From NCBI RefSeq assembly GCF_003012935.1, contig NZ_PUDR01000001.1, positions 438,343 through 502,342 on the forward strand: a DNA stretch of 64,000 bases, in the 5' to 3' direction. The notes beneath the pieces were generated by a model. It was given only the letters and a program-made list of their open reading frames with translations, had not been told where the DNA came from and made no database searches. Source of the DNA: Pannonibacter carbonis. GTDB lineage: Bacteria; Pseudomonadota; Alphaproteobacteria; Rhizobiales; Stappiaceae. This document shows positions 44,039 through 52,487 of this stretch, one piece after another. Positions within the stretch are counted from its first letter, which is position 1. Each line of letters opens with the position of its first letter. The position numbers and the translations under genes are program-made.

Positions 44039-45247
44039 TCAGTTGTTGAGGTCGGCGAGTGCCTCGGCGGCCTTCTTGACAGCGTCCTTGGCGGCGACGT
44101 CACCCGTGACAACCGACTGGATTGCCTCGTTCATGGCGTCCTGCATGGCAATGTAGTCAACCATCAGTGGCTCCGGGCCACCGGTCGGGATGGCATCGAT
44201 GAACACGGTCCAGGACGGATCCTTGGCGACGATGTCCTTCACGCCGGCGACGTTGCGGATCGGGGTCCAGCCACCGGCCACGTCGATCTCGAACTGGCGC
44301 TCGGGCGTGGTCAGATACTTGGCAAGATCCAGTGCAGCTTCCTCGACGCCCGTGCCCTTGAACACGACGATGCTGTCGGTGATGAGCAGGGTCGACTTCT
44401 TGCCGCTCGGGCCAGCCGGGATCATCTCCAGGCCATAGTTGACGTTCCCCGCCCGGGCGCGGCCCCAGCCACCGTTGGTGTACATGGCAATCGCGCCTTC
44501 AGCGAAGAGCGGCTCGAGCTTGGCGCGGTCATAGGCGACCGGGCCTGGCTGCGCATACTTGGCCAGCTCGCCGTAGAACTCGAGCGCCTCGACGTTTTCC
44601 TTGCTGTCGAAGGTGACCTTGCCTTCGGCATCGACGACGCTGCCGCCGTTGGAATAAAGCCAGTTCAGGAACTCGTGCATCGTGTTGTCGAACGAGGCCG
44701 CCGGAATGCCGAAGCCAGCAGCACCGGTCTTTTCCTTGATCGCCTTGGCGGCAGCGAGCACTTCCTCGAAAGTCTGCGGGCCCTTGTCGGTCGGCAGGCC
44801 GGCCTTGGCGAAGAGATCCTTGTTCCAGTACAGCGCCTTGGTGGAGAAGGCGCGCGGCAGGCCCCATTCCTTGCCGTCGAAGGAGACGGTGGCCAGAACC
44901 GACTGTTCATAGGAGGCCTTTTCCTCGTCTGACAGGCTGACCGGAACAATCATGTCGGCGGCGCCCAGCATGCGTACCGTGCGCGAGCCCATGTAGGCCA
45001 GAGCGGGCGCATTCCTGGCACCGGCGAGTGTGGTGGCGCGCTCCTGACACTGGCCCCAGGGCAGATATTCCTCGGCGACCCTGAAGGTCGGATTGGCCTT
45101 TTCCCATTCAGCAATGTGCTTGGCCTGGACCGGGGCGGTCGGATCATCCTTGCCGCCGCAATTAATGAAGGTAAGTGTGGTCTGCGCCTGGGCCGCGAAG
45201 GCGACGCCAGACAGGACGCCAGCCAGAAGAAGCGTCTTGAGTTGCAT
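44039..45247 (-). CDS. Carbohydrate ABC transporter substrate-binding protein (family 1)
   Basis: Periplasmic sugar-binding protein of 402 residues, with signal peptide MQLKTLLLAGVLSGVAFAAQAQ. Family 1 features: HIAEWEKANPTFRVAEEYLPWGQ, ATTLAGARNAPALAYMGSRTVRML, GLPRAFSTKALYWNKDLFAKAGL and TNGGWGRARAG. Lies between the permease genes and the ATPase gene. The amino-sugar catabolic genes divergent from the operon suggest N-acetylgalactosamine or an oligosaccharide containing it as ligand (inference). Confidence 0.9.
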   Translation of the reverse strand: MQLKTLLLAGVLSGVAFAAQAQTTLTFINCGGKDDPTAPVQAKHIAEWEKANPTFRVAEEYLPWGQCQERATTLAGARNAPALAYMGSRTVRMLGAADMIVPVSLSDEEKASYEQSVLATVSFDGKEWGLPRAFSTKALYWNKDLFAKAGLPTDKGPQTFEEVLAAAKAIKEKTGAAGFGIPAASFDNTMHEFLNWLYSNGGSVVDAEGKVTFDSKENVEALEFYGELAKYAQPGPVAYDRAKLEPLFAEGAIAMYTNGGWGRARAGNVNYGLEMIPAGPSGKKSTLLITDSIVVFKGTGVEEAALDLAKYLTTPERQFEIDVAGGWTPIRNVAGVKDIVAKDPSWTVFIDAIPTGGPEPLMVDYIAMQDAMNEAIQSVVTGDVAAKDAVKKAAEALADLNN

Positions 45248-45270
45248 GTTTTCCTCCCGAGAAGTGACTG

Positions 45271-46113
45271 TTATTCCTTCACCGCGCCGGAAGTCAGCCC
45301 GGCCACGATGTGTCTTTGCAGGAACAGATAGACGAGGAGCACCGGCAGGATTCCTGTCAGGCTCGCGGCCATCAGCTCATTCCACAGCACGCGTTCGCGG
45401 CCGAAGAATTGGTAGAGCCCCATGGGCAGCGGGTTGTAGGCATCGACCGCGTTGAAGGTCAGGGCGAACAGGAACTGCTGCGCATAAGCGGCGATGAAGG
45501 TGGTGATGGCGACAACCATGATGCCCGGCAGGGACACCGGCAGGATCACGCGCCACAGGGTGTAGAGACGCCCGGCGCCATCGACATAAGCGGCTTCCTC
45601 CAGCTCGCGCGGGATGCGCAGGAAATAGCTGCGCATGAGGAAGATGCCGGTGGGCACGGAGAAGGCCGCACCCGGAATGATCATCGCCAGATAGGTGTTG
45701 AGCAACCCGGCCGAGAGCATCAGCTTGTAGAGCGGAATGATCAGCACGGCGGCGCCGATCATGTTGATGCCGAGGAAAGCGGCGAGGATGGCGTCGCGGC
45801 CAAAGAAGGTGAAGCGCGACACCGCATAGGCGGCCGGGATGATGCAGGCGAGTGCCAGCACCGTCACGGACACGGCGATGAAGAAGCTGTTGAAGATGTA
45901 GAGCGGCAGACCAGGTACGCTGCTCCACATCGCGGCATAGGCATCAAAGCTCATGTCGTCGGTGAAGAACCGATAGGGAATGCGGAAGATCAACTCCAGC
46001 GGCCTGAGGCTGACCATGAAGGCTTCCAGGAACGGCGCCAGCAGGAAGATCAGTGTCAGCAGGATGCCGGCGTAGATGAGGACCAGCTCGTACCAGCGGT
46101 AACGGTCAATCAT
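45271..46113 (-). CDS. Carbohydrate ABC transporter permease (MalG/UgpE type)
   Basis: CUT1 permease of 280 residues, six predicted segments. The EAA loop is EEAAYVDGAGRLYTLWRVILPVSLPGI, the strongest family signature. It overlaps the start of the partner permease by 8 bases. Confidence 0.92.
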   Translation of the reverse strand: MIDRYRWYELVLIYAGILLTLIFLLAPFLEAFMVSLRPLELIFRIPYRFFTDDMSFDAYAAMWSSVPGLPLYIFNSFFIAVSVTVLALACIIPAAYAVSRFTFFGRDAILAAFLGINMIGAAVLIIPLYKLMLSAGLLNTYLAMIIPGAAFSVPTGIFLMRSYFLRIPRELEEAAYVDGAGRLYTLWRVILPVSLPGIMVVAITTFIAAYAQQFLFALTFNAVDAYNPLPMGLYQFFGRERVLWNELMAASLTGILPVLLVYLFLQRHIVAGLTSGAVKE

Positions 46114-46990
46114 GGGTGCCTCCCTTCCGCGTCAGGCGCAGCAGCAGGTAGACGTAGACGGAGGTGAAGGCCGACAGGAACAGGAGGATCAGCACCGCCC
46201 GCGCCGCGCCTTCGCCGTAGCGGAAGCGGCTGATCGCGGTCTTGTAGGTGTCGATGATCATCGTTGTGGTGGCCCCGCGCGGGCCGCCTTCGGTCAGGAT
46301 CCAGATGATGTCGAAGCTGTTGAAGGTCCAGATCGCCGACAGCAGTGCCATGGTGGCGATCGACGGCAGGAGCAGCGGCAGCGTCACACGGCGGAACCTG
46401 TAGAGGCGGCTCGCGCCATCCACCCAGGCTGCCTCGTACAGTTCCTTCGAAATGCCCTGCATTGCGGCCAGGAAATAGAGCGAGACGAGGGGAACGCCGA
46501 TCCAGACATCCGTGACGACGGTGGCGATGAAGGAACTGGTGCCATAGGCCATGAACTCGAAAGGTTCGCTGATCAGGCCGAAGCGCTGCAGCAGGCCGGA
46601 GATCATCCCGAACTGGCCGTTGTACATCCAGCTCCACATGAACACGCCGATGGCGATCGGCACGATCCAGGGCGGCATCACCAGGATGCGGAACAGCGCG
46701 CGGCCGGGAACGGCGGCGTTCAGCAGCACGGCCACGAGCAGGCCGAGCAGGATCTTCAGTGACACAGACAGCGACGCCCAGAGCAGCGTCCGGCCAATGA
46801 TTTCTTCAAAGCCGCTGCGAAAGATCTTCGCGTAGTTGGCAAAGCCGACATAGGTGGTGACCGGCTTCATCGAAGCATCGGTGAAGGAGAGCCGGAATGT
46901 CTCCGCCAGCGGCCAGGCCACAATGGCAAGGGTCAGCGCCAGCGCCGGCAGCAGGAGAAGATAGGGGAAGAGATCACGCCGGCGGGTCAT
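46106..46990 (-). CDS. Carbohydrate ABC transporter permease (MalF/UgpA type)
   Basis: CUT1 permease of 294 residues. EAA loop YEAAWVDGASRLYRFRRVTLPLLLPSI, and the late FNSFDIIWILTEGGP typical of UgpA/MalF proteins. Its ATG overlaps the stop of the Gfo/Idh/MocA gene (ATGA), coupling transport to that protein. Confidence 0.92.
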   Translation of the reverse strand: MTRRRDLFPYLLLLPALALTLAIVAWPLAETFRLSFTDASMKPVTTYVGFANYAKIFRSGFEEIIGRTLLWASLSVSLKILLGLLVAVLLNAAVPGRALFRILVMPPWIVPIAIGVFMWSWMYNGQFGMISGLLQRFGLISEPFEFMAYGTSSFIATVVTDVWIGVPLVSLYFLAAMQGISKELYEAAWVDGASRLYRFRRVTLPLLLPSIATMALLSAIWTFNSFDIIWILTEGGPRGATTTMIIDTYKTAISRFRYGEGAARAVLILLFLSAFTSVYVYLLLRLTRKGGTHD

Positions 46991-48141
46991 GCGGCCTTCC
47001 CTGCCAGCGCGGCGTCGAAGTCCTGCCAGAAGCCGGTGAGGTCGACGACGCGTCCCTCGCGCCGTGCCTCATCCATGGTGAGCGCGGTGACACCGGCCTC
47101 CAGCGCGTCGATGACGGACACCGGCAGGCTGGTCTCTTCCCCGCGCACATAGGCGAGGATGTCGCGCGCCATGGCGACATCGGCGCCATAGTGATGGGCA
47201 TTGCCGCCGCTGCCAAGTTCGGCCAACTCGGTCAGCCGTTCGCCGCTTTCGGAAGCTGTCACGCGGAAGGAGTTGCGGATGAAGTCCCCTTCCGCCATGC
47301 CATCGCGCCCGACGACACAGAAGCGGCGGAACTCGTCCGGGACATTGAGGTTGGTGTGGAAGGCCATTGTCGCGCCATTGGCGTAAGACACGATGGCGGT
47401 CTGGTAGTCGACGAGATCACCGTCGCCGGAAAAGGCGTCGGTGGTGCCGTTCCAGCGTGGAGACATCACTTTGAGATAGGACGGGTCCGTCGCCGGGCGG
47501 TGGGCCGGCAGGAACTTCTTGCGACCACCGAAGCTGGCGATCTGCACCGGCCTTGCACCGACCACGCCCTGGTAGAGGTCGAGGTCATGGCAGCACTTCT
47601 CCAGCATGAAGCCACCGGACAGCGCCGAATCGCGCCGCCAGTCGCGCATGAAGAACGACCCGTGATACGGGGCGATGTGCTCCGACGCCTCGATCGACAT
47701 GATCTCGCCGATCTGGCCATCCGCCTGAGCCTTGCGCAGGGCGCGGTAGAGCGGGGCATAGCGCAGCACAAGCCCGACCATCAGCCGGCGCGCACCATCG
47801 TGCTTCGCCATCAACCGGGCGATCTCGAGCGTTTCCGCCTTGCTGATCACCACCGGCTTTTCGACAAAGATGTGCTGGACGTCAGTCTCAAGCGCTTCGC
47901 GGATATGGCCGAGGTGGAGATGATTGGGCGAGCCGATCATGATCATGTCGAGTTCTTCGGCCGCATAGAGGCTCGGCGCGTCAGGGTAGGCCTTGGCCGA
48001 CATGCCCAATGCCGTCAGCTTTTCAACACGGTCCGCGCTCGGATCCACATAGGCGACCACCTGAAAATCCGGCGCAACCGACACAAAGTCGGCCATCAGC
48101 TTCGCCAGACGCGCACCCAATCCGATTACAGCGACCTTCAT
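46987..48141 (-). CDS. Gfo/Idh/MocA-family protein
   Basis: NAD(P)-binding protein of 384 residues. The Rossmann motif is MKVAVIGLGARLAKLMADF, the conserved lysine lies in IFVEKPVVISKAET, and the C-terminal domain has GGFMLEKCCHDLDLYQGVVGARP, with the usual HDxD-type motif. The family contains sugar dehydrogenases and also NAD-dependent glycosidases (GH109, alpha-N-acetylgalactosaminidase), which is relevant because the divergent genes degrade an amino sugar. It is the first gene of the operon, so it is made with the importer. I cannot decide between oxidoreductase and glycosidase from sequence alone. Confidence 0.87.
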   Translation of the reverse strand: MKVAVIGLGARLAKLMADFVSVAPDFQVVAYVDPSADRVEKLTALGMSAKAYPDAPSLYAAEELDMIMIGSPNHLHLGHIREALETDVQHIFVEKPVVISKAETLEIARLMAKHDGARRLMVGLVLRYAPLYRALRKAQADGQIGEIMSIEASEHIAPYHGSFFMRDWRRDSALSGGFMLEKCCHDLDLYQGVVGARPVQIASFGGRKKFLPAHRPATDPSYLKVMSPRWNGTTDAFSGDGDLVDYQTAIVSYANGATMAFHTNLNVPDEFRRFCVVGRDGMAEGDFIRNSFRVTASESGERLTELAELGSGGNAHHYGADVAMARDILAYVRGEETSLPVSVIDALEAGVTALTMDEARREGRVVDLTGFWQDFDAALAGKAA

Positions 48142-48241
48142 TCCACCCTCGCAAAGCTGCAAAAAGCCCAGACACATCAAGAACCATCTTGATATTTGTG
48201 CAGGGCACAAGCCTCCCCCTGGAGAAAGTTGAGTCAAACCA

Positions 48242-48308
48242 ACACAGATTTTAGGTATGCGCAACTAATTTTTTTGTTGCAGCTAAAATTTTTAGTTTCT
48301 ATTTTAGC
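48242..48308. promoter_or_regulatory. Divergent operator region with repeated TTTTAG half-sites
   Basis: The 234-base gap between the Gfo/Idh/MocA gene and the chimeric regulator is strikingly AT-rich. It holds several copies of the half-site TTTTAG/CTAAAA: TTTTAGG near 48250, CTAATT near 48266, GCTAAAAT (48282-48289), TTTTTAGTT (48290-48297) and ATTTTAGC (48301-48308). The last and third form an 8-base inverted repeat with an 11-base spacer. GCAAC/GTTGC (48261-48280) is a further inverted repeat. These are the likely binding sites of the regulator encoded next to them. Confidence 0.55.
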
Positions 48309-48375
48309 CAAGCAAAAATTCTTACCGCCTCTTTCGATCCCGATCGACAGTGAGCGAGTTCAACAGGCGGAGACC

Positions 48376-49236
48376 ATGGCTGGACAGGTGCGGGACATTC
48401 TGGCGGAGATCGAGGCAAGCTATGCCAAGCTCACGCCCAAGCTGCGCGGGATAGCCGACTATGTCCGCTCCGAACCGGAATCGTTCATTCGCCTGACCTC
48501 CCGCGAGATCTGCGCTGCGCTTGGAACGAGCGAACCGACTCTGATCCGGTTCTGCAAGGACTTCGGGTACAGCGGACTGGCCGAGTTTCGGATCGATCTG
48601 GCCCTTGCCCTGGCGGGCGCCAGCGGCAGCGAGCCACGCTTCATCGAGCCCGTCCTGCAGGACCGCCGGACGATCAATCTGGAGAGCAAGCGCCGCATTG
48701 CACGGGCTGCCGCCCCATTGATTGCCGGCGACAAGGCGATCCTCATCGACAACGGCTCGACCGTGGAACTGCTCGCAGCCCTGCTGGACAAGGTGGATCC
48801 GCTGACGGTGATGACCACGGACCTGAACGTGGCCCAGACCCTGATGGGCCACGGTCGCCATGATGTGATGCTGACAGGCGGCCGGATCCGCCCCAATGCG
48901 AGATCCCTCACCGGGCGTCTGGTTGAATCCTCGCTGGCCGGCATGCGTTTCGACACCTTCATCATGGGCGCAACCAGCCTTGATCCAATCAACGGCCTCT
49001 CCACGTTCCGCGAGGATGAGGCGCACCAGACCCGAGCCATGTCACAGGCGGCCGAGCGCGTGATCGTGCTGGCCGACCGGTCGAAATTCATGAAGCCGAG
49101 CCTGCACCGGATCTGCACCTGGGAAGAGATTGACGTGCTTGTCACCGATCTCGACCCCGAGGATCCCGTCGCCACGACCATTGCGGACCTCGGGGTCCAG
49201 CTCGTCTTTGCCAAGGACAAGGAAGCCGCAGAATGA
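48376..49236 (+). CDS. Chimeric regulator: RpiR-type HTH with DeoR-type effector domain
   Basis: Regulator of 286 residues. Residues about 18-82 match the RpiR HTH_6 pattern (LTSREICAALGTSEPTLIRFCKDFGYSGLAEFRIDLALAL). But instead of a SIS domain, residues about 95-265 form a DeoR sensor domain: ILIDNGSTVELLAALL, VMTTDLNVAQTL, LTGGRIRPNARSLTG, DTFIMGATSLDPINGLST and VIVLADRSKFMKPSLHRIC. ATG at 48376 follows GGCGGAGA. It is coupled by ATGA to the AgaS-type gene and divergent from the transporter operon. Probably senses a phosphorylated amino sugar and controls both directions. Confidence 0.85.
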   Translation: MAGQVRDILAEIEASYAKLTPKLRGIADYVRSEPESFIRLTSREICAALGTSEPTLIRFCKDFGYSGLAEFRIDLALALAGASGSEPRFIEPVLQDRRTINLESKRRIARAAAPLIAGDKAILIDNGSTVELLAALLDKVDPLTVMTTDLNVAQTLMGHGRHDVMLTGGRIRPNARSLTGRLVESSLAGMRFDTFIMGATSLDPINGLSTFREDEAHQTRAMSQAAERVIVLADRSKFMKPSLHRICTWEEIDVLVTDLDPEDPVATTIADLGVQLVFAKDKEAAE

Positions 49237-50306
49237 CCGAACTCTCCCGATGGCACACCTGGCGCGAGATTCACGCACAGCCGGACATCTGGCGCGGCTT
49301 TGCCAATGAACTGGCCAGCCAGGCCCGCGAGATTGCCGGGTGGATCAACCGCCGCGGCGTTGACGAGGTCTGGCTGTGCGGTGCGGGAACCTCGGCCTTC
49401 ATCGGCCAGATCCTCGCCGCCGAAATGACAAATGGCCCGCGCCTTGTTGCGGTGGCCACCACGGATTACGTGGCCGCGCCGACGACCATCCGCCCGACGG
49501 GCAAGCGCCTGCTGGTGGTGCAGTTCGGCCGCAGCGGCGACAGCTCGGAAACGGTCGGCATGCTGGACCTGATGGACCAGCTGTTGCCCGAGGCCGACCG
49601 GCTGCACATCACCTGCAACGCTGACAGTGCCCTGGCGACCCGGGCCGCTCCCGGGCCCGGCGAACAGCGCGTGCTGGTTCTGCCCGAGGCAACCCATGAC
49701 CGCGCCTTCGCCATGACTTCCAGCTTCTCCACCATGCTGCTGTCGGCCGCCGCGATCCTGGGCCACGGGAGCGTTCCTGCACAGATTGCGACACTTGCAA
49801 CGGAGCTGGAGAGCATTCTCGGCCGGGCGGCGAAACTGGATCAGCCCCGCCCTGAACGGGCAATCTTCCTCGGCTCCGGCGCGCTGACCGGTGCAGCCCG
49901 GGAATGCGCCCTGAAAATTCTGGAACTCACCGCCGGCCAGACCATGACGCAGTGGGACAGCACGCTCGGCTTCCGGCACGGTCCGAAGGCCGCGATCACG
50001 CCGGGCAGCGACATCTACGTGCTGCTGCACCCCGATCACCACACCGCGCGTTATGACGCCGACATCGCCGCCGAGATCCGCCGCCAGTTTCCTGACAACC
50101 GGGTGCTGACGATTGGTCCGGCCGGAGACATCAGCATCGCCGGAACAGGCGTCGCGGCTGTCGATGCCGTGCTCTATGTCGGCGTTGCGCAGGTTCTGGC
50201 GACCCGCTGGTCGGACAGCCTGGGTCTCAACGTCGACAACCCGTTTGCCGGTGGTGCGCTCAGCCGCGTCGTCTCCGGCGTGAAGCTTTACGCGCTCGCC
50301 CGATGA
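49233..50306 (+). CDS. agaS: AgaS-like SIS-domain isomerase/deaminase
   Basis: Double-SIS protein of 357 residues. First SIS: VWLCGAGTSAFIGQILAAEM; second SIS: AIFLGSGALTGAARECALKILELTAG, followed by the AgaS hallmark DSTLGFRHGPKAAI. AgaS converts galactosamine 6-phosphate to tagatose 6-phosphate with release of ammonia. ATGA overlaps on both sides (regulator before, ROK kinase behind) show tight co-translation. Confidence 0.87.
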   Translation: MTELSRWHTWREIHAQPDIWRGFANELASQAREIAGWINRRGVDEVWLCGAGTSAFIGQILAAEMTNGPRLVAVATTDYVAAPTTIRPTGKRLLVVQFGRSGDSSETVGMLDLMDQLLPEADRLHITCNADSALATRAAPGPGEQRVLVLPEATHDRAFAMTSSFSTMLLSAAAILGHGSVPAQIATLATELESILGRAAKLDQPRPERAIFLGSGALTGAARECALKILELTAGQTMTQWDSTLGFRHGPKAAITPGSDIYVLLHPDHHTARYDADIAAEIRRQFPDNRVLTIGPAGDISIAGTGVAAVDAVLYVGVAQVLATRWSDSLGLNVDNPFAGGALSRVVSGVKLYALAR

Positions 50307-51214
50307 TCTGCGGCGGCATCGACGTTGGCGGCACGAAGATGGAGGCGCAGCTCTTCGATGAAGGGATGCGCCTCGTCACAAGCCGCCGCAGCCCGACGCG
50401 GCACGAGGATTTCGACGCCTTCATCGCGGGCCTTGCCGAGGAAGCGCGCTGGCTCATCGCCCAGTCCGGCCGCGCCGACCTGCCGATCGGTATCGGCCTG
50501 CCCGGCATCGTCGACCCGGTGAGCGGGGCCTCGACTGCCTCGAACATCCCGACCTCGGGCCGCGACATTGCCGCCGCGCTGCAGGCAAGCGTTGGCCGGA
50601 GCTTCGTCTATGGCAACGACTGCGTGTCCTTCGCGCTGTCGGAGGCCAATGGCGGTGCCGGCGAGGGATTCCGCTGCGTGGTCGGGCTGATCATCGGCAC
50701 CGGCGTCGGCGCGGGGATTTCCATTGATGGCGGCACGCCACCACGGCACAACCAGCTGGCCGTCGAGATCGGGCATGTCGGCGTTCCCGCACGCACGCTC
50801 CGCCGGCACGGCCTGCCGGAGTGGCGTTGCGGCTGCGGCCGGAGCGCCTGTTTCGAGCCCTACATGTCGGGCAAGGGGATTGCGAACCTTGCCCGCTGGA
50901 AACTGGGGGAAGAGGTGAGCGCGGCGGAGATTGCCGCTCATCCGCGCGGCGACGAGGTGCTGGACATCTGGGCCGACGTGACGGCGGAGGCGCTGGACAC
51001 GCTGCAGCTGCTGTTCGACCCGGACTGCATCACCTTCGGCGGCGGTGTCTCCCGCCTGCCCGACCTCACTGCGCGGCTGGAGCAGGCACTGCTGCGGCTG
51101 CGCCTCGGCACCAGCCGGCCCCCTGCCCTGCGCATCGCCCAACATGGCGACAGCTCGGGCGGACGCGGCATGGCGCTCATCGCTCTTCGCGCGGCCTCAA
51201 GCACATCAGCCTGA
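50303..51214 (+). CDS. ROK-family sugar kinase, probable N-acetylhexosamine kinase
   Basis: Cytoplasmic kinase of 303 residues. ATP motif GGIDVGGTKMEAQLFD, catalytic Asp in FVYGNDCVSFAL, second phosphate loop GLIIGTGVGAGISIDG and the zinc site of ROK proteins in WRCGCGRSACFEPYMSG. In this gene set it would phosphorylate GalNAc (AgaK role) or GlcNAc before deacetylation and deamination. Specificity is inferred from neighbours. Confidence 0.87.
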   Translation: MICGGIDVGGTKMEAQLFDEGMRLVTSRRSPTRHEDFDAFIAGLAEEARWLIAQSGRADLPIGIGLPGIVDPVSGASTASNIPTSGRDIAAALQASVGRSFVYGNDCVSFALSEANGGAGEGFRCVVGLIIGTGVGAGISIDGGTPPRHNQLAVEIGHVGVPARTLRRHGLPEWRCGCGRSACFEPYMSGKGIANLARWKLGEEVSAAEIAAHPRGDEVLDIWADVTAEALDTLQLLFDPDCITFGGGVSRLPDLTARLEQALLRLRLGTSRPPALRIAQHGDSSGGRGMALIALRAASSTSA

Positions 51215-51239
51215 ACGCCCGCCAGCATAGGACTGACAA

Positions 51240-52487
51240 ATGGACAAACTGACGAGTTTCCTGCGCGCAAACCGCGCGGGATCGGGGAAGGCCATGCCTT
51301 CCGTCTGCTCCGCGCATGAGGATGTGCTGATGGCATCGCTGATGCTGGCGCAAGACCGGCGGCAGACGGTCCTGATCGAAGCGACCAGCAACCAGGTGAA
51401 CCAGTTTGGCGGCTACACGGGGATGACGCCGCAGGACTTCGCCCGTTATGTCGGACAGATTGCGGCGGCTGCAGGATCCGACATGGATCTGGTCATCCTC
51501 GGCGGCGATCATCTGGGCCCGCAAGCCTGGCGGTCAGAACCGGCCGACGTGGCGATGGGCCATGCGGCGGTGATGATGCGCGACTATGTAGGCGCCGGGT
51601 TCCGCAAGATCCATCTCGACTGTTCGGAGGGCTGCGCCGGCGAGCCGGCACAGGTCGGCGACGAGCTGGCGGCAACACGCGCCGCTGCGCTTGCCAAGGT
51701 GTGCGAGGAGACCTCGCCGGGCGAAGTGCTATACGTCATCGGCACCGAAGTGCCACCTCCGGGCGGCGCCCGCGCCGACGAGCACGGCATCACGCCGACC
51801 TCGCCGGAACGGGCGAGGGCAACGCTGGAAGCTCACCGGCAAGCCTTTGCCGCACTGGGTCTGGACGCAGCCTTTGCCCGCGTGCGCGGGCTGGTCGTGC
51901 AGCCCGGACTGGAGTTCGGCCCCGCACATATCGACCATTTCGACCGGATGCAGCCTGACCTCCTGAGTGCGGCGCTGGACGGCTATCCGGACCTCTGCTT
52001 CGAGGCGCATTCGACCGACTACCAGCGCAAAGACGTCTATCCGGATCTCGCCCGCCGTCACTTCGGCATTCTGAAGGTGGGCCCGGCACTGACCTTTGCC
52101 TGGCGCGAGGCACTGTACGGCCTGTCGCATGTCGACAGCTGGCTGCATGGGACACCGCATATCAGCGCGACAATGGAACGGCTGATGCTGGCAAACCCGA
52201 AGCCATGGAAAGGGCATTACCCGGATGACCGGGCGCTGCGCCACTTCGGCTATGCCGACCGCATCCGCTACTACTGGAACGAACCGGACGCGCAGTCGGA
52301 ACTCAAGGACTTGCATGAGCGACTGGCAAACGCGGCAATTCCGGAACCGCTGCTGCGGGCCTACATCCCGCACTCCGTCGCCACGACTGCAGAAAATCTG
52401 GCGCGGCGCGGCATTCCGCTCTCCCGAGCCATTTTGATCTCGAGCGTGCAGCTCGCCCTTGAGCCCTACATGGGAGAGGCAGCATGA
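51240..52487 (+). CDS. agaZ: AgaZ/KbaZ/GatZ-family protein
   Basis: Protein of 415 residues of the tagatose-bisphosphate aldolase non-catalytic-subunit family. Seen: PSVCSAHEDVLMASLMLAQ, VLIEATSNQVNQFGGYTGMTP, VILGGDHLGPQAWR, KIHLDCSEGCAGE and VGPALTFAWREALYGLSHVD. In enterobacteria it supports the aldolase KbaY/AgaY; in Shewanella-type Aga pathways AgaZ has been assigned the tagatose 6-phosphate kinase step (from memory). No class II aldolase gene is present in this window, so either AgaZ acts alone or the aldolase lies elsewhere. The stop overlaps the nagA start. Confidence 0.9.
   Translation: MDKLTSFLRANRAGSGKAMPSVCSAHEDVLMASLMLAQDRRQTVLIEATSNQVNQFGGYTGMTPQDFARYVGQIAAAAGSDMDLVILGGDHLGPQAWRSEPADVAMGHAAVMMRDYVGAGFRKIHLDCSEGCAGEPAQVGDELAATRAAALAKVCEETSPGEVLYVIGTEVPPPGGARADEHGITPTSPERARATLEAHRQAFAALGLDAAFARVRGLVVQPGLEFGPAHIDHFDRMQPDLLSAALDGYPDLCFEAHSTDYQRKDVYPDLARRHFGILKVGPALTFAWREALYGLSHVDSWLHGTPHISATMERLMLANPKPWKGHYPDDRALRHFGYADRIRYYWNEPDAQSELKDLHERLANAAIPEPLLRAYIPHSVATTAENLARRGIPLSRAILISSVQLALEPYMGEAA

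Noticed and set aside
48459..50042. A 527-codon open frame on the minus strand opposite the regulator and agaS
   Set aside because: Serine/arginine-rich translation with no fold signature; shadow of two well-supported genes.
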